Assembly: GCA_037974665.1 (NCBI GenBank)
Contig: CM075780.1
Location: 2,700,501-2,764,500 of the forward strand
DNA from: Ehretia macrophylla
Lineage: Eukaryota; Streptophyta; Magnoliopsida; Boraginales; Ehretiaceae
Direction: 5' to 3'
Length of the DNA: 64,000 nt
In this document: positions 49,612 to 60,590 of the stretch, piece after piece
How the letters are laid out: each line of letters begins with the position of its first letter
Numbering within the stretch: the first letter of the stretch is position 1
Translations under genes and position numbers: made by a program
The notes under the pieces: generated by a model
What the model saw: the letters and a program-made list of their open reading frames with translations, nothing else
What the model was told of the DNA's origin: nothing
Database searches by the model: none

Positions 49612-50169
49612 CCTTTTCAATTTTTTTTGCTCCGGTTAGGGTTGCCAAGATACTTTACCCACCACATTTCTATTATCGAATCCCACGGCACCTTGGGCAA
49701 GACAACTTCTCTTCACGTGGAGGCTGGGCCCGCAAACCGAGGTCGTAGGGCTTGTGACCAAGTCTCCGTCGCCCCGGTCCCCATAACTTTTGATCCGTAA
49801 GGAGTTACGAGGCGCACAGCGTACCGTTGGAAAGCTCTCTGAGAGCTCTAAGACGGGGGCAGCCAGCTAGCTCGTTGTACCCTTTTCGGAGATCAAAATC
49901 GAACGTTTTCATCAGTTTCGGGCCACTTTTCTCTTTTTGCTCTGTTTTTCCGTCCTGGATCGTACGTCGTGAGCTGTTAAAAGGACGACAACCTTACTCG
50001 CGGCACATTAGAGGACCCTACAATGCGTCGATATCACGTCTTGCGAGGATGCTGCGTTGTTGAAGCGGATGTGTTGTCGTTAAGCCCATTGGGCCTTTTG
50101 AATGGGCCATATCTCTAGGCTGGGACTGTGAACCGTTAACACATAAAGGAATTGTGCCCTCAACATGAC

Positions 50170-50288
50170 GGGTGCGATCATACCAGCACTAATGCACCGG
50201 ATCCCATCAGAACTCCGAAGTTAAGCGTGCTTGGGCGAGAGTAGTACTGGGATGGGTGACCCCCTGGGAAGTCCTCGTGTTGTACCCC
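50170..50288 (+). rRNA. 5S rRNA: 5S rRNA, copy 75
   Basis: A80G and C114T (helix I). Confidence 0.95.
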
Positions 50289-50846
50289 CCTTTTCAATTT
50301 TTTTTGCTCCGGTTAGGGTTGCCAAGATACTTTACCCACCACATTTCTATTATCGAATCCTGTGGCACTTTGGGCAAGACAACTTCTCTTCACGTGGAGG
50401 CTGGGCCCGCAAATCGAGGGCGTAGGGCTTATGACCAGGTCTCCGTCGCCCCGGTGCCCATAACTTTTGATCCGTAAGGAGTTACGAGGCGCACAGCATA
50501 CCGTTGGAAAGCTCTCTGAGAGCTCTGCGACGGGGGCAGCCAGCTAGCTCGCTGTACCATTTTAGGAGCTCAAAATCGAACGTTTTCATCAGTTTCGGGC
50601 AACTTTTCTTCTTTTGCTCTGTTTTTTCGTCCCGGATCGTACGTCGTGAGCTGTTAAAAGGACGACAACCTTACTCGCGGCACATTAGAGGACCCTACAA
50701 TGCGTCGATATCACGTCTTGCGAGGATGCTGCGTTGTTGAAGCGGATGGGTTGTCGTTAAGCCCATTGGGCCTTTTGAATGGGCCATATCTCTAGGCTGG
50801 GACTGTGAACCGTTAACACATAAAAGAATTGTGCCCTCAACATGAC

Positions 50847-50965
50847 GGGTGCGATCATACCAGCATTAATGCACCGGATCCCATCAGAACTCCGAAGTTA
50901 AGCGTGCTTGGGCAAGAGTAGTACTAGGATGGGTGACCCCCTGGGAAGTCCTCGTGTTGCACCCC
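50847..50965 (+). rRNA. 5S rRNA: 5S rRNA, copy 76
   Basis: C20T and G68A (CpG). Confidence 0.95.
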
Positions 50966-51523
50966 CCTTTTCAATTTTTTTTGCTCCGGTTAGGGTTGCC
51001 AAGATACTTTACCCACCACATTTCTATTATCGAATCCTACGGCACCTTGGGCAAGACAACTTCTCTTCACGTGGAGGCTGGGCCCGCAAACCGAGGGCGT
51101 AGGGCTTGTCACCAGGTCTCCGTCGCCCCGGTGCCCATAACTTTTGATCCGTAAGGAGTTACGAGGCGCACAGGATACCGTTGGAAAGCTCTCTGAGAGC
51201 TCTACGACGGGGGCAGCCAGCTAGCTCGCTGTAACATTTTAGGAGCTCAAAATCGAACGTTTTCATCAGTTTCGGGCCACTTTTCTTCTTTTGCTCTGTT
51301 TTTCCATTCCGGATCGTACGTCGTGAGCTGTTAAAAGGACGAAAACCTTACTCGCGGCACATTAGAGGACCCTACAATGCGTCGATATCGCGTCTTGCGA
51401 GGATGCTGCGTTGTTGAAACGGATGGGTTGTCGTTAAGCCCATTGGGGCTTTTGAATGGGCAATATCTCTAGGCTGGGACTGTGAACCGTTAACACATAA
51501 AGGAATTGTGCCCTCAACATGAC

Positions 51524-51642
51524 AGGTGCGATCATACCAGCACTAATGCACCGGATCCCATCAGAACTCCGAAGTTAAGCGTGCTTGGGCAAGAGTAGTA
51601 CTAGGATGGGTGACCCCCTGGGAAGTCCTCGTGTTGCACCCC
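51524..51642 (+). rRNA. 5S rRNA: 5S rRNA, copy 77
   Basis: G1A and G68A (CpG). Confidence 0.95.
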
Positions 51643-52200
51643 GCTTTTCAATTTTTTTTGCTCCGGTTAGGGTTGCCAAGATACTTTACCCACCACATTT
51701 CTATTATCGAATCCTACGGCACCTTGGGCAAGACAACTTCTCTTCACGTGGAGGCTGGGCCCGCAAACCGAGGGCGTAGGGCTTGTGACCAGGTCTCTGT
51801 CGCTCCGGTGCCCATAACTTTTGATCCGTAAGGAGTTACGAGGCGCACAGCATACCGTTCGAAAGCTCTCTGAGAGCTCTACTACGGGGGCAGCAAGCAA
51901 GCTTGCTGTACCCTTTTCGGAGCTCAAAATCGAACGTTTTCATCAGTTTCGGGCCACTTTTCTTCTTTTGCTCTATTTTTCCGTCCCGGATCGTACGTCG
52001 TGAGCTGTTAAAAGGACGACAACCTTACTCGCGGCACATTAGAGGACCCTACAATGCGTCGATATCACGTCTTGCGAGGATGCTGCGTTGTTGAAGCGGA
52101 TGGGTTGTCGTTAAGCCCATTGGGCCTTTTGAATGGGCCATATCTCTAGGCTGGGACTGTGAACCGTTAACACATAAAGGAATTGTGCCCTCAACATGAC

Positions 52201-52319
52201 GGGTGCGATAATACCAGCACTAATGCACCGGATCCCATCAGAACTCCGAAGTCAAGCGTGCTTGGGCGAGAGTAGTACTAGGATGGGTGACCCCCTGGGA
52301 AGTCCTCGTGTTGCACCCC
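52201..52319 (+). rRNA. 5S rRNA: 5S rRNA, copy 78
   Basis: C10A and T53C (A-box). Its spacer carries the 37-bp deletion at 52447, giving a 640-bp unit. Confidence 0.94.
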
Positions 52320-52840
52320 CCTTTTCAATTTTTTTTGCTCCGGTTAGGGTTGCCAAGATACTTTACCCACCACATTTCTATTATCGAATCCCACGGCACC
52401 TTGGGCAAGACAACTTCTCTTCACGTGGAGGCTGGGCCCGCAAACCGGTGCCCATAACTTTTGATCCGTAAGGAGTTACGAGGCGCACAGCATACTGTTG
52501 GAAAGCTCTCTAAGAGCTCTACGACGGGGGCAGCCAGCTAGCTCGCTCTGCCCTTTTCGGAGCTCAAAATTGAACGTTTTCATCAGTTTCGGGCCACTTT
52601 TCTTCTTTTGCTCTGTTTTTCCGTCCCGGATCGTACGTCGTGAGCTGTTAAAAGGATGACAACCTTACTCGCGGCACATTAGAGGACCCTACAATGTGTC
52701 GATATCACGTCTTGCGAGGATGCTGCGTTGTTGAAGCGGATGGGTTGTCGTTAAGCCCATTGGGCCTTTTGAATGGGCCATATCTCTAGGCTGGGACTGT
52801 GAACCGTTAACACATAAAGGAATTGTGCCCTCAACATGAC

Positions 52841-52959
52841 GGGTGTGATCATACCAGCACTAATGCACCGGATCCCATCAGAACTCCAAAGTTAAGCGTG
52901 CATGGGCGAGAGTAGTACTAGGATGGGTGACCCTCTGGGAAGTCCTCGTGTTGCACCCC
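52841..52959 (+). rRNA. 5S rRNA: 5S rRNA, copy 79
   Basis: C6T (CpG), G48A (CpG), T62A (A-box) and C94T. Spacer has the same 37-bp deletion, near 53087. Confidence 0.93.
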
Positions 52960-53480
52960 CCTTTTCCATTTTTTTTGCTCCGGTTAGGGTTGCCAAGATA
53001 CTTTACCCACCATATTTCTATTATCGAATCCCACGGCACTTTGGGCAAGACAACTTCTCTTCACGTGGAGGCTGGGCCCGCAAACCGGTGCCCATAACTT
53101 TTGATCCGTAAGGAGTTACGAGGCGCACAACATACCGTTGGAAAGCCCTCTGAGAGCTCTACGACGGGGGTAGCTAGCTAGCCCGCTGTGCCCTTTTCGG
53201 AGCTCAAAATCGAACGTTTTCATCAGTTTCGGGCCACTTTTTTTCTTTTGCTCTGTTTTTCCGTCCCGGATCGTACGTCGTGAGCTGTTAAAAGAATGAC
53301 AACCTTACTCGCGGCATATTAGAGGACCCTACAATGCGTCGATATCACGTCTTGCGAGGATGCTGCGTTGTTGAAGCGGATGGGTTGTCGTTAATCCCAT
53401 TGGGCCTTTTTAATGGGCCATATCTCTAGGCTGGGACTGTGAACCGTTAACACATAAAGGAATTGTGCCCTCAACATGAT

Positions 53481-53599
53481 GGGTGCGATCATACCAGCAC
53501 TAATGCACCGGATCCCATCAGGACTCCGAAGTTAAGCGTGCTTGGGCGAGAGTATTACTAGGATGGGTGACCCCCTGGGAAATCCTCGTGTTGCACCCC
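53481..53599 (+). rRNA. 5S rRNA: 5S rRNA, copy 80 (last copy, spacer cut by retrotransposon)
   Basis: A42G, G75T and G102A, with T at -1. The gene and its terminator (TTTT and T8) are intact. The spacer ends 98 bp beyond the gene, where the LTR begins. Confidence 0.94.
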
Positions 53600-53697
53600 C
53601 CTTTTCAATTTTTTTTGCTCCGGTTAGGGTTGCCAAGATACTTTACCCGCCACATTTCTATTATCGAATCCCACGGCACCTTGGGCAAGACAACTTC
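53600..53697 (+). other. Truncated spacer of unit 80, left flank of the insertion
   Basis: Matches spacer positions 155-252 of unit 1 and stops in the middle of GACAACTTCTCTTCACG. The last five bases, ACTTC at 53693-53697, are the expected left copy of a 5-bp target-site duplication. The right copy lies beyond the window. Confidence 0.85.
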
Positions 53698-53699
53698 TG

Positions 53700-54235
53700 T
53701 GAGGCCCGACCCCGAATAACGTGCCTTACCTCGATTTGTGTGCCTTAGACCTAGAACTGTACAACCGACCCTAGATTACGTGCCCTGTCTTGGTTTTCTT
53801 GCATGCCTCGTTATACGTGCCTTAACCTAGACTTGTGTGCCCTAATCCTCGATATACGTGCGATACCTAGATAAACATGCCATGACCTTAATTTACGTGC
53901 GAGACCTCGATTTGCTTGTGTCTCTTTGTTTCGTGTGCATTAACCTTGAACTGCGTGCTTTAACCTAGGTTTAAGAGTCGTGTCTTGAATTACGTGCCTT
54001 GTATTGGTTTACGTGCATTTATCTAGGGATTACGTGCATTGCATTGAATTACGTGTCTTATTTTGATCTACGTTCATTCACCTAGGATTGCGTGTGTTAG
54101 CATTAGAATCCGTTCACTTATCTTGAAGTATGTGCCTTAGTCTTGAAATACGTGTTGTACCTCGTAGTTCGTGTCTTACCTCATAGTTCGTGTCTACCTC
54201 GTAATTCGTGCCCTAGACCTAGGAATCCGTGCCAC
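53700..54235 (+). repeat. Degenerate CGTGCCTTA-motif stretch in 5' LTR
   Basis: Variants of ACGTGCCTTAACCTAG recur about every 15-30 bp (for example ACGTGCCTTACCTCG, ACGTGCCTTAACCTAG, TGTGCCTTAGACCTAG and ACGTGCATTTATCTAG). This makes a loose, old tandem repeat over the first 0.5 kb of the LTR. The 3' LTR repeats it at 60593-61128. Confidence 0.7.
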
Positions 54236-54715
54236 CACGTTGATCAAGAAAGAATCCTACACAAAGAACAAGACAATAAAATAATCCTACACAATCCACT
54301 AACTATTATTATAATCCTAATTCAAATCTCTACAAAATCCACTAACACCTAAATATTATATTTTAAACTCACTACAAGACAAAATCTCACCAACCTCTAA
54401 ACATACCCTATATTCTATTCTACCTAAAATCCCTAAATACCCAACATTCTCTTACACACATGTTAAAACAATTCAAAAGATGACACAAAATCAGATTTTT
54501 GCATGCATGTTTAATTCAAAATAATTCTAGACAAGTCATGACACAAAAACACTTATCAAAGCATAAAAAATTGCCCAAAACCACCTCAATTTCCTCTCAT
54601 TTTCGACCAAACCACTCATGGCCCATGCTAACATTTCAAATTCCACCTTGAAGACACAAAAATTCAGATTTGGAAGCCCAAGGCTGACCACATGCTCAAA
54701 AATTGCAAAAAGCCT

Positions 54716-54782
54716 CATTTTTCTCTCATTTCTCTCACTTTCCTCACATTTCTCTCTCTCCCTCTCATTTTCTCTCTCCATT
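54716..54782 (+). repeat. CT-rich tract in 5' LTR
   Basis: A nearly pure pyrimidine run with TCTCTC and TTTCTCTC steps. On the minus strand it reads as a Glu/Arg/Lys-rich low-complexity frame, which I do not regard as a gene. Repeated in the 3' LTR at about 61610-61676. Confidence 0.7.
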
Positions 54783-56333
54783 TCGGTTTTGGCTGAGTTA
54801 TTCATCTCCATAGCTTCTCTTCTTCACACCATAGCTAAACCAAGCAAGCCACAAGCAAAGGACCTCAACCGAACAAGCTAGGATGCAAAAATCACTCATG
54901 CATGTGCATTGAAGCTTCATTTTCGGCCTAGGTGAGTTACTAAGCTTCCATTTCTTTTCTTCAAGTCCTAACTACATGCATGTACTAAGAGATTGCTTAA
55001 TAGGCTAGGAAAAATAGAGAAAACCAAGTTGGAAACTCGGCTAAGCAAGAAGAGGAAGAAATTTGAGCCTCAACAAGGTTTTTGTGCATCTTTTGGTTGA
55101 TTGCAAAGGTGAGGGTTAAAAGCTTTTGAAAAATCTTTGAAATTTCACATGCATGCTCATAAATGTGTGTATTTGCTTCTGTACTTGAGCTATATGGTCG
55201 TTCATAAGCTTAAACAACCATGCATGGCAAGATCTTGGCTTGAAAATGATGCTAGGTGAAGTCGAAGTGGATGACAGCTCTCTGACCAGTCTGTTCGAGG
55301 TAATTTTAGCTAAGCAAATGATGTTGAAAATGCTTGAAAATTGGTGGGTGACTATTTTGGACAGTTTTAAACATTTTTCCCAGAAATAGGCCGAAGCTAA
55401 TTTTGACTCTAAGGTCCTCAAAATGGCAAATCATTAAAATATGACCAAATCTGGAAATCTGGGAAAATGAATCAGGTTTTGGCAAATGCACTGACCTTGT
55501 GGAGCGAACCATGTTTGACTTAGTAAATGTTGTCCAAAATACATGAAAATTGGTGTACTACTATATTTTTCAGTTCTGGACAATTTTGTCAGAAATGGAC
55601 CAAAGCTAAAAATGAATCTAAGAACCTCAAAAACGTCAATTTATGAAAAGTGTGCAAATCTGGACAGTTTTGTGCTACCTCACTGTTTCGGCCATAACTA
55701 ATGATTCTGAACTCCAATTGATGCAAGGTTTGTTTCTGAGTTTAGTTAACTTCTTAAGCTTTAATTTGACATCTTATTCACTGAATTTTGAGATTGTTTG
55801 ATTATCCTATTGATTGTGGGAAAACAGCCTATTGCAGTAAAGGTTTCACTTAGCTATATGTTTGGAAAATTGATGTAACCTCTCTTGTGGTACTAATTGC
55901 TTGGAATTGTGGTGTTGGAATGTTGTGTGGACTGTTTTGGTTACTTGAGGATGTTTGAATTGAATGATGCATGACTTGAGAATGATTTTGAGTTGACTTA
56001 GGGTTTAATCACGCGGTTAAGCATGAAACGGAAACCCTAATGACTAGGTAGTCTTGCTAAGTGTTGATCATTTGGATATTGTGTGGAAATTATATGCTTA
56101 GTGGGCTGCCCGTTAATGTCTTATAACTTCAAATGTGATTTTGACCATTGCATGTTGACAAATAAGCTTTTCTTGCACCCGAACCCATGATTGATGTCAT
56201 TGCATGTTGAATAATCTTATCACTTGATCACGTGGACTTCTTAATGAGTTATATGGCCTGTTTTACATGTGTTACATGGCTTCCCGTTTAATTTTCATAT
56301 AACTCTATATGCCTTCAAGTGAAATTTTCATGT

Positions 56334-56528
56334 CTTATCGTGCCTTGCTTGTCTACCTGTCAATGTGCAATCTTATGACTGTCCGGAGGCAACCTACTTT
56401 GTTGTCCTCCTACTGTGATATATTACCTGTTTTATCGTGCCCTGCCTGTTTACTTGGTCAATGTGCAATCTTATGACTGTCCGGAGGGAACCTACTTTGT
56501 TGTCCTCCTACTGTGATATATTACCTGT
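56334..56528 (+). repeat. 98-bp tandem duplication in 5' LTR
   Basis: 56334-56430 (97 bp) and 56431-56528 (98 bp) are adjacent copies. Both contain TCAATGTGCAATCTTATGAC and TTGTCCTCCTACTGTGATA and differ at a few sites, for example GGAGGCAACC versus GGAGGGAACC. Both LTRs carry the pair, so it predates this insertion. Confidence 0.9.
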
Positions 56529-57747
56529 CATAAATGTGCATTGCATACAAGGTTGCAACCTTTCCTGTCGGCATGGTAGCGATCACGTACGCCGGGCGGC
56601 ATCGGGCTTGCTGGTGTTACCGTGACCACCATGGTCCCATTCCCTCTCTCGCTTGGGGGCTAGACTTCCTCGGAGAGTTGGGTCGTAGGCTTTTGGGGTA
56701 CATCCGGAGTACACCCACCTGGTGTGTTTTGGGGAATGATTTGAAGTCGGCCGCAACTTCTGATTCTGAAACTGATCTGAGAGCAAAAGCTCGCCGTATC
56801 CTTTTTATTACATGTATAAGTACTCCCGCTTGGATCCTAGAGAACCTCGGGGAGGAAAGACCGCTATTCCTGTTCTGTACTTGTATTTCTGTACTTTTAT
56901 TTCTGTACTTGTATCTCTGTTGTATTCATGTTTGAGAAAGGGATTTTCATAAGTTTAACCGGAAAATGAGTTTCAAAACGTATTTCTCGTTCCCCCTCGC
57001 TGAGTTCATAAGGACTCACCCTCTTTTTCATCACAGGTGAAGAAGAACAGGTACAGGTACCCGAGGACGGTGTGCCTAACGATGAACCCCTGGAGTGATT
57101 GCCTGTCTTGTGTGCCTTGCGTGATTATGGCTATTTGTGAACTATGCTACTTGAAGACTATTTCTTTTATGTTGCTCGTTGTTTATTGATGTAAATGACC
57201 CCGTTGTAATTTGGGTCTAATTCTGAGATTGTACTATCTATAACCGGACGAACTTTTATTTGGTTGTTTGCTTTCGTTTTCTTAATTAGTAGTTATCGTA
57301 GGCATTCAAACCACTAGATGAACAATCAACTAAGTTAATTCTATCTAATTTCACTTAGGTGTTCATTTGCAAACTAAAGGATAATAGGTACTTGCATGAT
57401 AGGAAATTGAAAAATAAACAGGACATAGTTATCATGTTAGGCTTATTAACCAAATGAGACTTTCAAGGTAAACTAGTTAGCCAATCGGTTGGTGTCAAAT
57501 AGGAGTCCTTAATGGAATTGGATTAATGATTGGAATAATTGAGGCGTTTAGAGAATTAGGTCAAACCAAAGAGCCCAATTACAGCCGTTATGCTGCCGGT
57601 TTACCGAAAAAATTTTGGAGTTTAGGCCAAGACGTTAAGTGTTAAATCTTCATGAACGGTTAAGTACGAGACGTGACTTGAATGTTTAGATCATACCCCA
57701 GTCTAACCTTTATAGGCCGGGTTGGGGCGTGACACCTTATATTAGAA

Positions 57748-57759
57748 TGGTATCAGAGC
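57748..57759 (+). promoter_or_regulatory. Primer binding site, initiator tRNA-Met type
   Basis: TGGTATCAGAGC is complementary to the 3' end of plant initiator methionine tRNA, the usual primer for plant LTR elements. It lies 13 bp after the LTR end, further than the usual few bases. Either the spacer is long or the LTR end is slightly further right than I place it. Confidence 0.85.
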
Positions 57760-60577
57760 TTAGTTTAGTAACTAGGCGTTAGTCGGGTTCAACTCTCGGA
57801 CCATGGGTAGAAGCCCTAAGGTAATTGTGATGTCTTGTTTATATGAGTTAATGTGTGCTAATATGCTTTAATTGCTTTGAGAATTGAATACTATGTGCCT
57901 TTGTGGACTATATGTATTATGTGTCATGCACACTGACACGTTAGTGCCCTCAATAATGCATGCATACCTTTATACTTCTTTCTTGATACATATGCATGTT
58001 ATATAACCATAAATGACTGTTTATACACATAGATAGTTAGAATTAGGACTTTCAGGGAAGTAAATTCATGCAGGAAGAACGAAAAGTCTCGGTTAGAGAT
58101 TTCTGGCATCTTCACAGGTACTCGATGGATAGTATGTATTATTGGATATGCATATGTATAAAATGCGTAGCACGGGTATAATTGTTGAGGTAAAGTTTCT
58201 CCTTATTTTTGAAATACCTATACCTGTGATTAAGTTGTCAATTTTATAGCTATGAAGTTATTGATTCCGTTAAACCATTCTTCTAATTATGGTTCAAGTA
58301 TAAAGTTTAATGACATACAACTTCGCTTAAGATATAAGAACATACTATTAAATATGTAGAGTAGTATATATTCTCATGTTCTGATAGTGGAAGTTGACTT
58401 GGAGGTTTCTTTGAATCCATTTCTCACATCTTAAAATTGGCTCGATAGGCTATCTAAGAAGTTGGCAATATACTCGTACGATTGAATCCTTACTTGATTG
58501 GAATTAAGCATCGTTGAACCTAATAAGGTGTATATTAACGAGTTTCAAGTTCACTCAATGGTAAGTTTGTGACCTAGAAATTAAGGGATGAACTCGTGGA
58601 AATGGGAGATAGGGGTTAGATTATTAAGGCGTGAATAACGTGTTTAGGTAACTTAACAATGGATAACCTCGAGACATGTAGGCAACTCTAGAGATTAAGT
58701 TTAACAAGATTGATGAATCTTTAGTATAACAAGATATGGGGATATTGGAATCGACGAATTCGAGTAAAGAGAACTCGTGTTCGGAAGACTACACCTAAAT
58801 GTTAGGTCGAATGGAAGTGTAAGGTATTGAATTATGTATTAGATGATGTTGCTAAGGTCCTAAGTTGGATATTGGTGATATTAAGGATCATGGTATTAAT
58901 TTGGCACCTCTCGGATTTAGTTGTGATTATGTAAGTAAGTCATTCTATGCACTCGTTGTTTGGATACCCTAGAGGATATTAGGAAGCATATATCTCTAAG
59001 TAATACCGATGGACCTATTATATAAACCATCGAAATGATATTAAGCATCTGGTTGCAAAGTGGAGTCGTTAGGATATGATTAGTAATCCTAAATAGCTAA
59101 TAGTAAGTATGCATGATGATTCATGGTGAACCCTAGGACCTAAGGTCGATGAGTCTTGATGTTCTTAGTTAGTTGAACATGTAAACGAAGAGAGTAAGAT
59201 AGAGATAAATAAGAGTCATGATGACCCAAGAGACTATTGTTAGACCACTGTATCTATGTGCACCGTTTCACTTCTAGAAACTAGCAGTTGGAGACTTCGA
59301 ATTGTGGTCGTCGAATAAGAGGGGTGAATTTTGTAGTGATAGTTAAATAAGTAATTGATTACTTTTGAAGTTCTAATAGGTTATGTTGAAGGATGCCTCG
59401 TGGTCATAATTCTTATGTTGACACGACCTTGAAGTTATTTTGTGTAACAAGCTACTTGGACTAGTATGGTAAGTGTCTTATGAGCTAGATCATTTCGGTA
59501 CCCATTTATAGTCCTAGGATTGTTGTTGTACGACTGATAACCTAGTAGAGAATTGATCTCACTTACATGGCTATGAACCTAGCTTAGTAATATTAACGTT
59601 GAAGATATATTGGCAGTCATTAAGTGTTCGAAGGAATGACTAGGTTGCTAAGTAAGTAGGACCATTGTCTTCTTAAGTATGACGTAACCTTGGATTGAAA
59701 TGAGTGGAATTTATTTGAGGTTGAAACTATTCACCTTAGGAGTTTTGGATAAGATTAAAAAAAAAAATTCTGAAGTCTCGTGACTTGAAGATAAAGATTT
59801 GAATTAGGAAATAAATTGTGGATTACGAGTTGATGAATTTACTTGTAAGAGTTGAACTAGTGCGACATGATTAGTCTACCCATGCAATTTCGATGGCAGT
59901 TGTTGGTGGTACCTAATAAATCTTAGAGTTTGAGTTTAACGAATCTCAATGGTCTTTCTCATTGATTACGAGCGTGAAGGTTAACGAAGCCGGGAAAGGA
60001 GATTAGTGAATAGGAGCCTGTAATCGGGAGACTAGTCATTAGAAGATTTATTAATCCAATGTATCTTCAAGATAAGAACTATGATACTACCGATAGATGA
60101 CGATTTGAGATGGATTAGTTTATTGGTGAGTTCTTCCTGAAAATAGGGTCGTATCGTGAAAATAATCCATAACATGTGTATGTCTTACGTGCTAACAATT
60201 TGAAGCTAGTAGATATGATATGTAAATCGGATATAGACCTATCATATTGAAATTAGCGTATGTTACCCTAGGATCGTGGAATTACTGTGATATTCCTTTT
60301 GAGGTATGGATGCGAGATTGATACAACATGAGTCATGATTTTGGAGTTATTGTTATATTGTTAGGATACCGATGCAACTTTGATGACTATGTTTGGAGAT
60401 TCAAACCTTAGTTAATGAACTCGACCTTAAGACCAATTGGAGAAACATAGGAAGTGAATTGGTTGTGGTAAAAGATCACCAAACACGGGATGAACCGGAG
60501 TAGGAAGAATAACAAGGGTCGGAATCCGTTTAAATGACCTTAACAAGTAAGAATGAATTTCGGGACGAAATTCTTTT

Positions 60578-60590
60578 AAGGAGGGGAGGA
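60578..60590 (+). promoter_or_regulatory. Polypurine tract
   Basis: AAGGAGGGGAGGA directly abuts the 3' LTR start and is the expected plus-strand primer. The upstream CGGGACGAAATTCTTTT is familiar from plant Ty3/gypsy elements. Confidence 0.88.

Larger units (their letters stand above)
1..53697 (+). repeat. 5S rDNA tandem array, 80 gene copies, unit about 677 bp
   Basis: One unit (119-nt 5S gene plus about 558-bp spacer) repeats head to tail without interruption. Gene starts are spaced 676-678 bp apart except for units 4, 9, 12, 17 and 50 (687-689 bp), 38 (669 bp), 73 (675 bp) and 78-79 (640 bp). All copies face the same way. The left edge lies outside the window, since position 1 is already at -35 of the first gene. 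The right edge is an LTR retrotransposon inserted in the spacer of copy 80. Arrays of this form, separate from the 18S-25S rDNA, are the usual plant arrangement. Units are similar but not identical, and nearby units often share private variants, as expected from local unequal crossing over and gene conversion. Confidence 0.98.
53698..57734 (+). repeat. 5' LTR (4037 bp)
   Basis: Starts TGTGAGGCCC and ends GGGGCGTGACA, with the canonical TG...CA termini. The start is fixed by alignment to the 3' LTR: the preceding base differs (C here, A at 60590) while TGTGAGG is shared. It contains a degenerate CGTGCCTTA-rich stretch, a CT-rich tract and a 98-bp tandem duplication, listed separately. A possible TATA motif, GTATAAG, lies at 56814-56820. 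Open frames of up to 133 codons occur in both LTRs but show no protein family features. Confidence 0.88.
57735..60590 (+). other. Retrotransposon internal domain, non-coding
   Basis: These 2856 bp between the LTRs are AT-rich, with stops in all frames. I find no reading frame of 60 codons or more and no reverse transcriptase, integrase or zinc-knuckle motif. Visible content is the primer binding site near the left end, a short ATG frame at 57803-57871, an 11-A run at 59757-59767, and CGGGACGAAATTC followed by the purine tract at the right end. In LARDs this region is thought to act as a structured, packageable RNA; that is family knowledge, not shown here. Confidence 0.8.

Noticed and set aside
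1..53697. CRISPR-like or satellite interpretation of the regular repeat
   Set aside because: The period of 677 bp with a recognisable 5S RNA, internal promoter boxes and terminators identifies it as 5S rDNA.
1..53697. Linkage of 5S with 18S-25S rDNA as in some Asteraceae
   Set aside because: No 18S, 5.8S or 25S sequence occurs in any spacer.
97..53748. Repeated open frames of 64, 73, 78 and 83-113 codons in every unit, on both strands
   Set aside because: They are translations of the 5S gene and its spacer. They recur because the DNA repeats, often lack an ATG at their apparent start, and break freely by single-base changes without preference for silent sites.
54536..54811. Minus-strand 91-codon frame rich in Glu and Arg
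   Set aside because: It is the complement of a CT-rich tract; low-complexity composition explains it.
56534..56935. 133-codon open frame in the 5' LTR, also at 63428-63829
   Set aside because: It is present in both LTRs simply because they are copies. It has no domain, no family resemblance I recognise and a low-complexity Leu/Cys/Tyr tail. LTRs rarely encode proteins.
57735..60590. Degraded gag-pol in the internal domain
   Set aside because: No reverse transcriptase, integrase or zinc-knuckle motif, and no long frame even with frameshifts considered by eye. A profile search would settle it.
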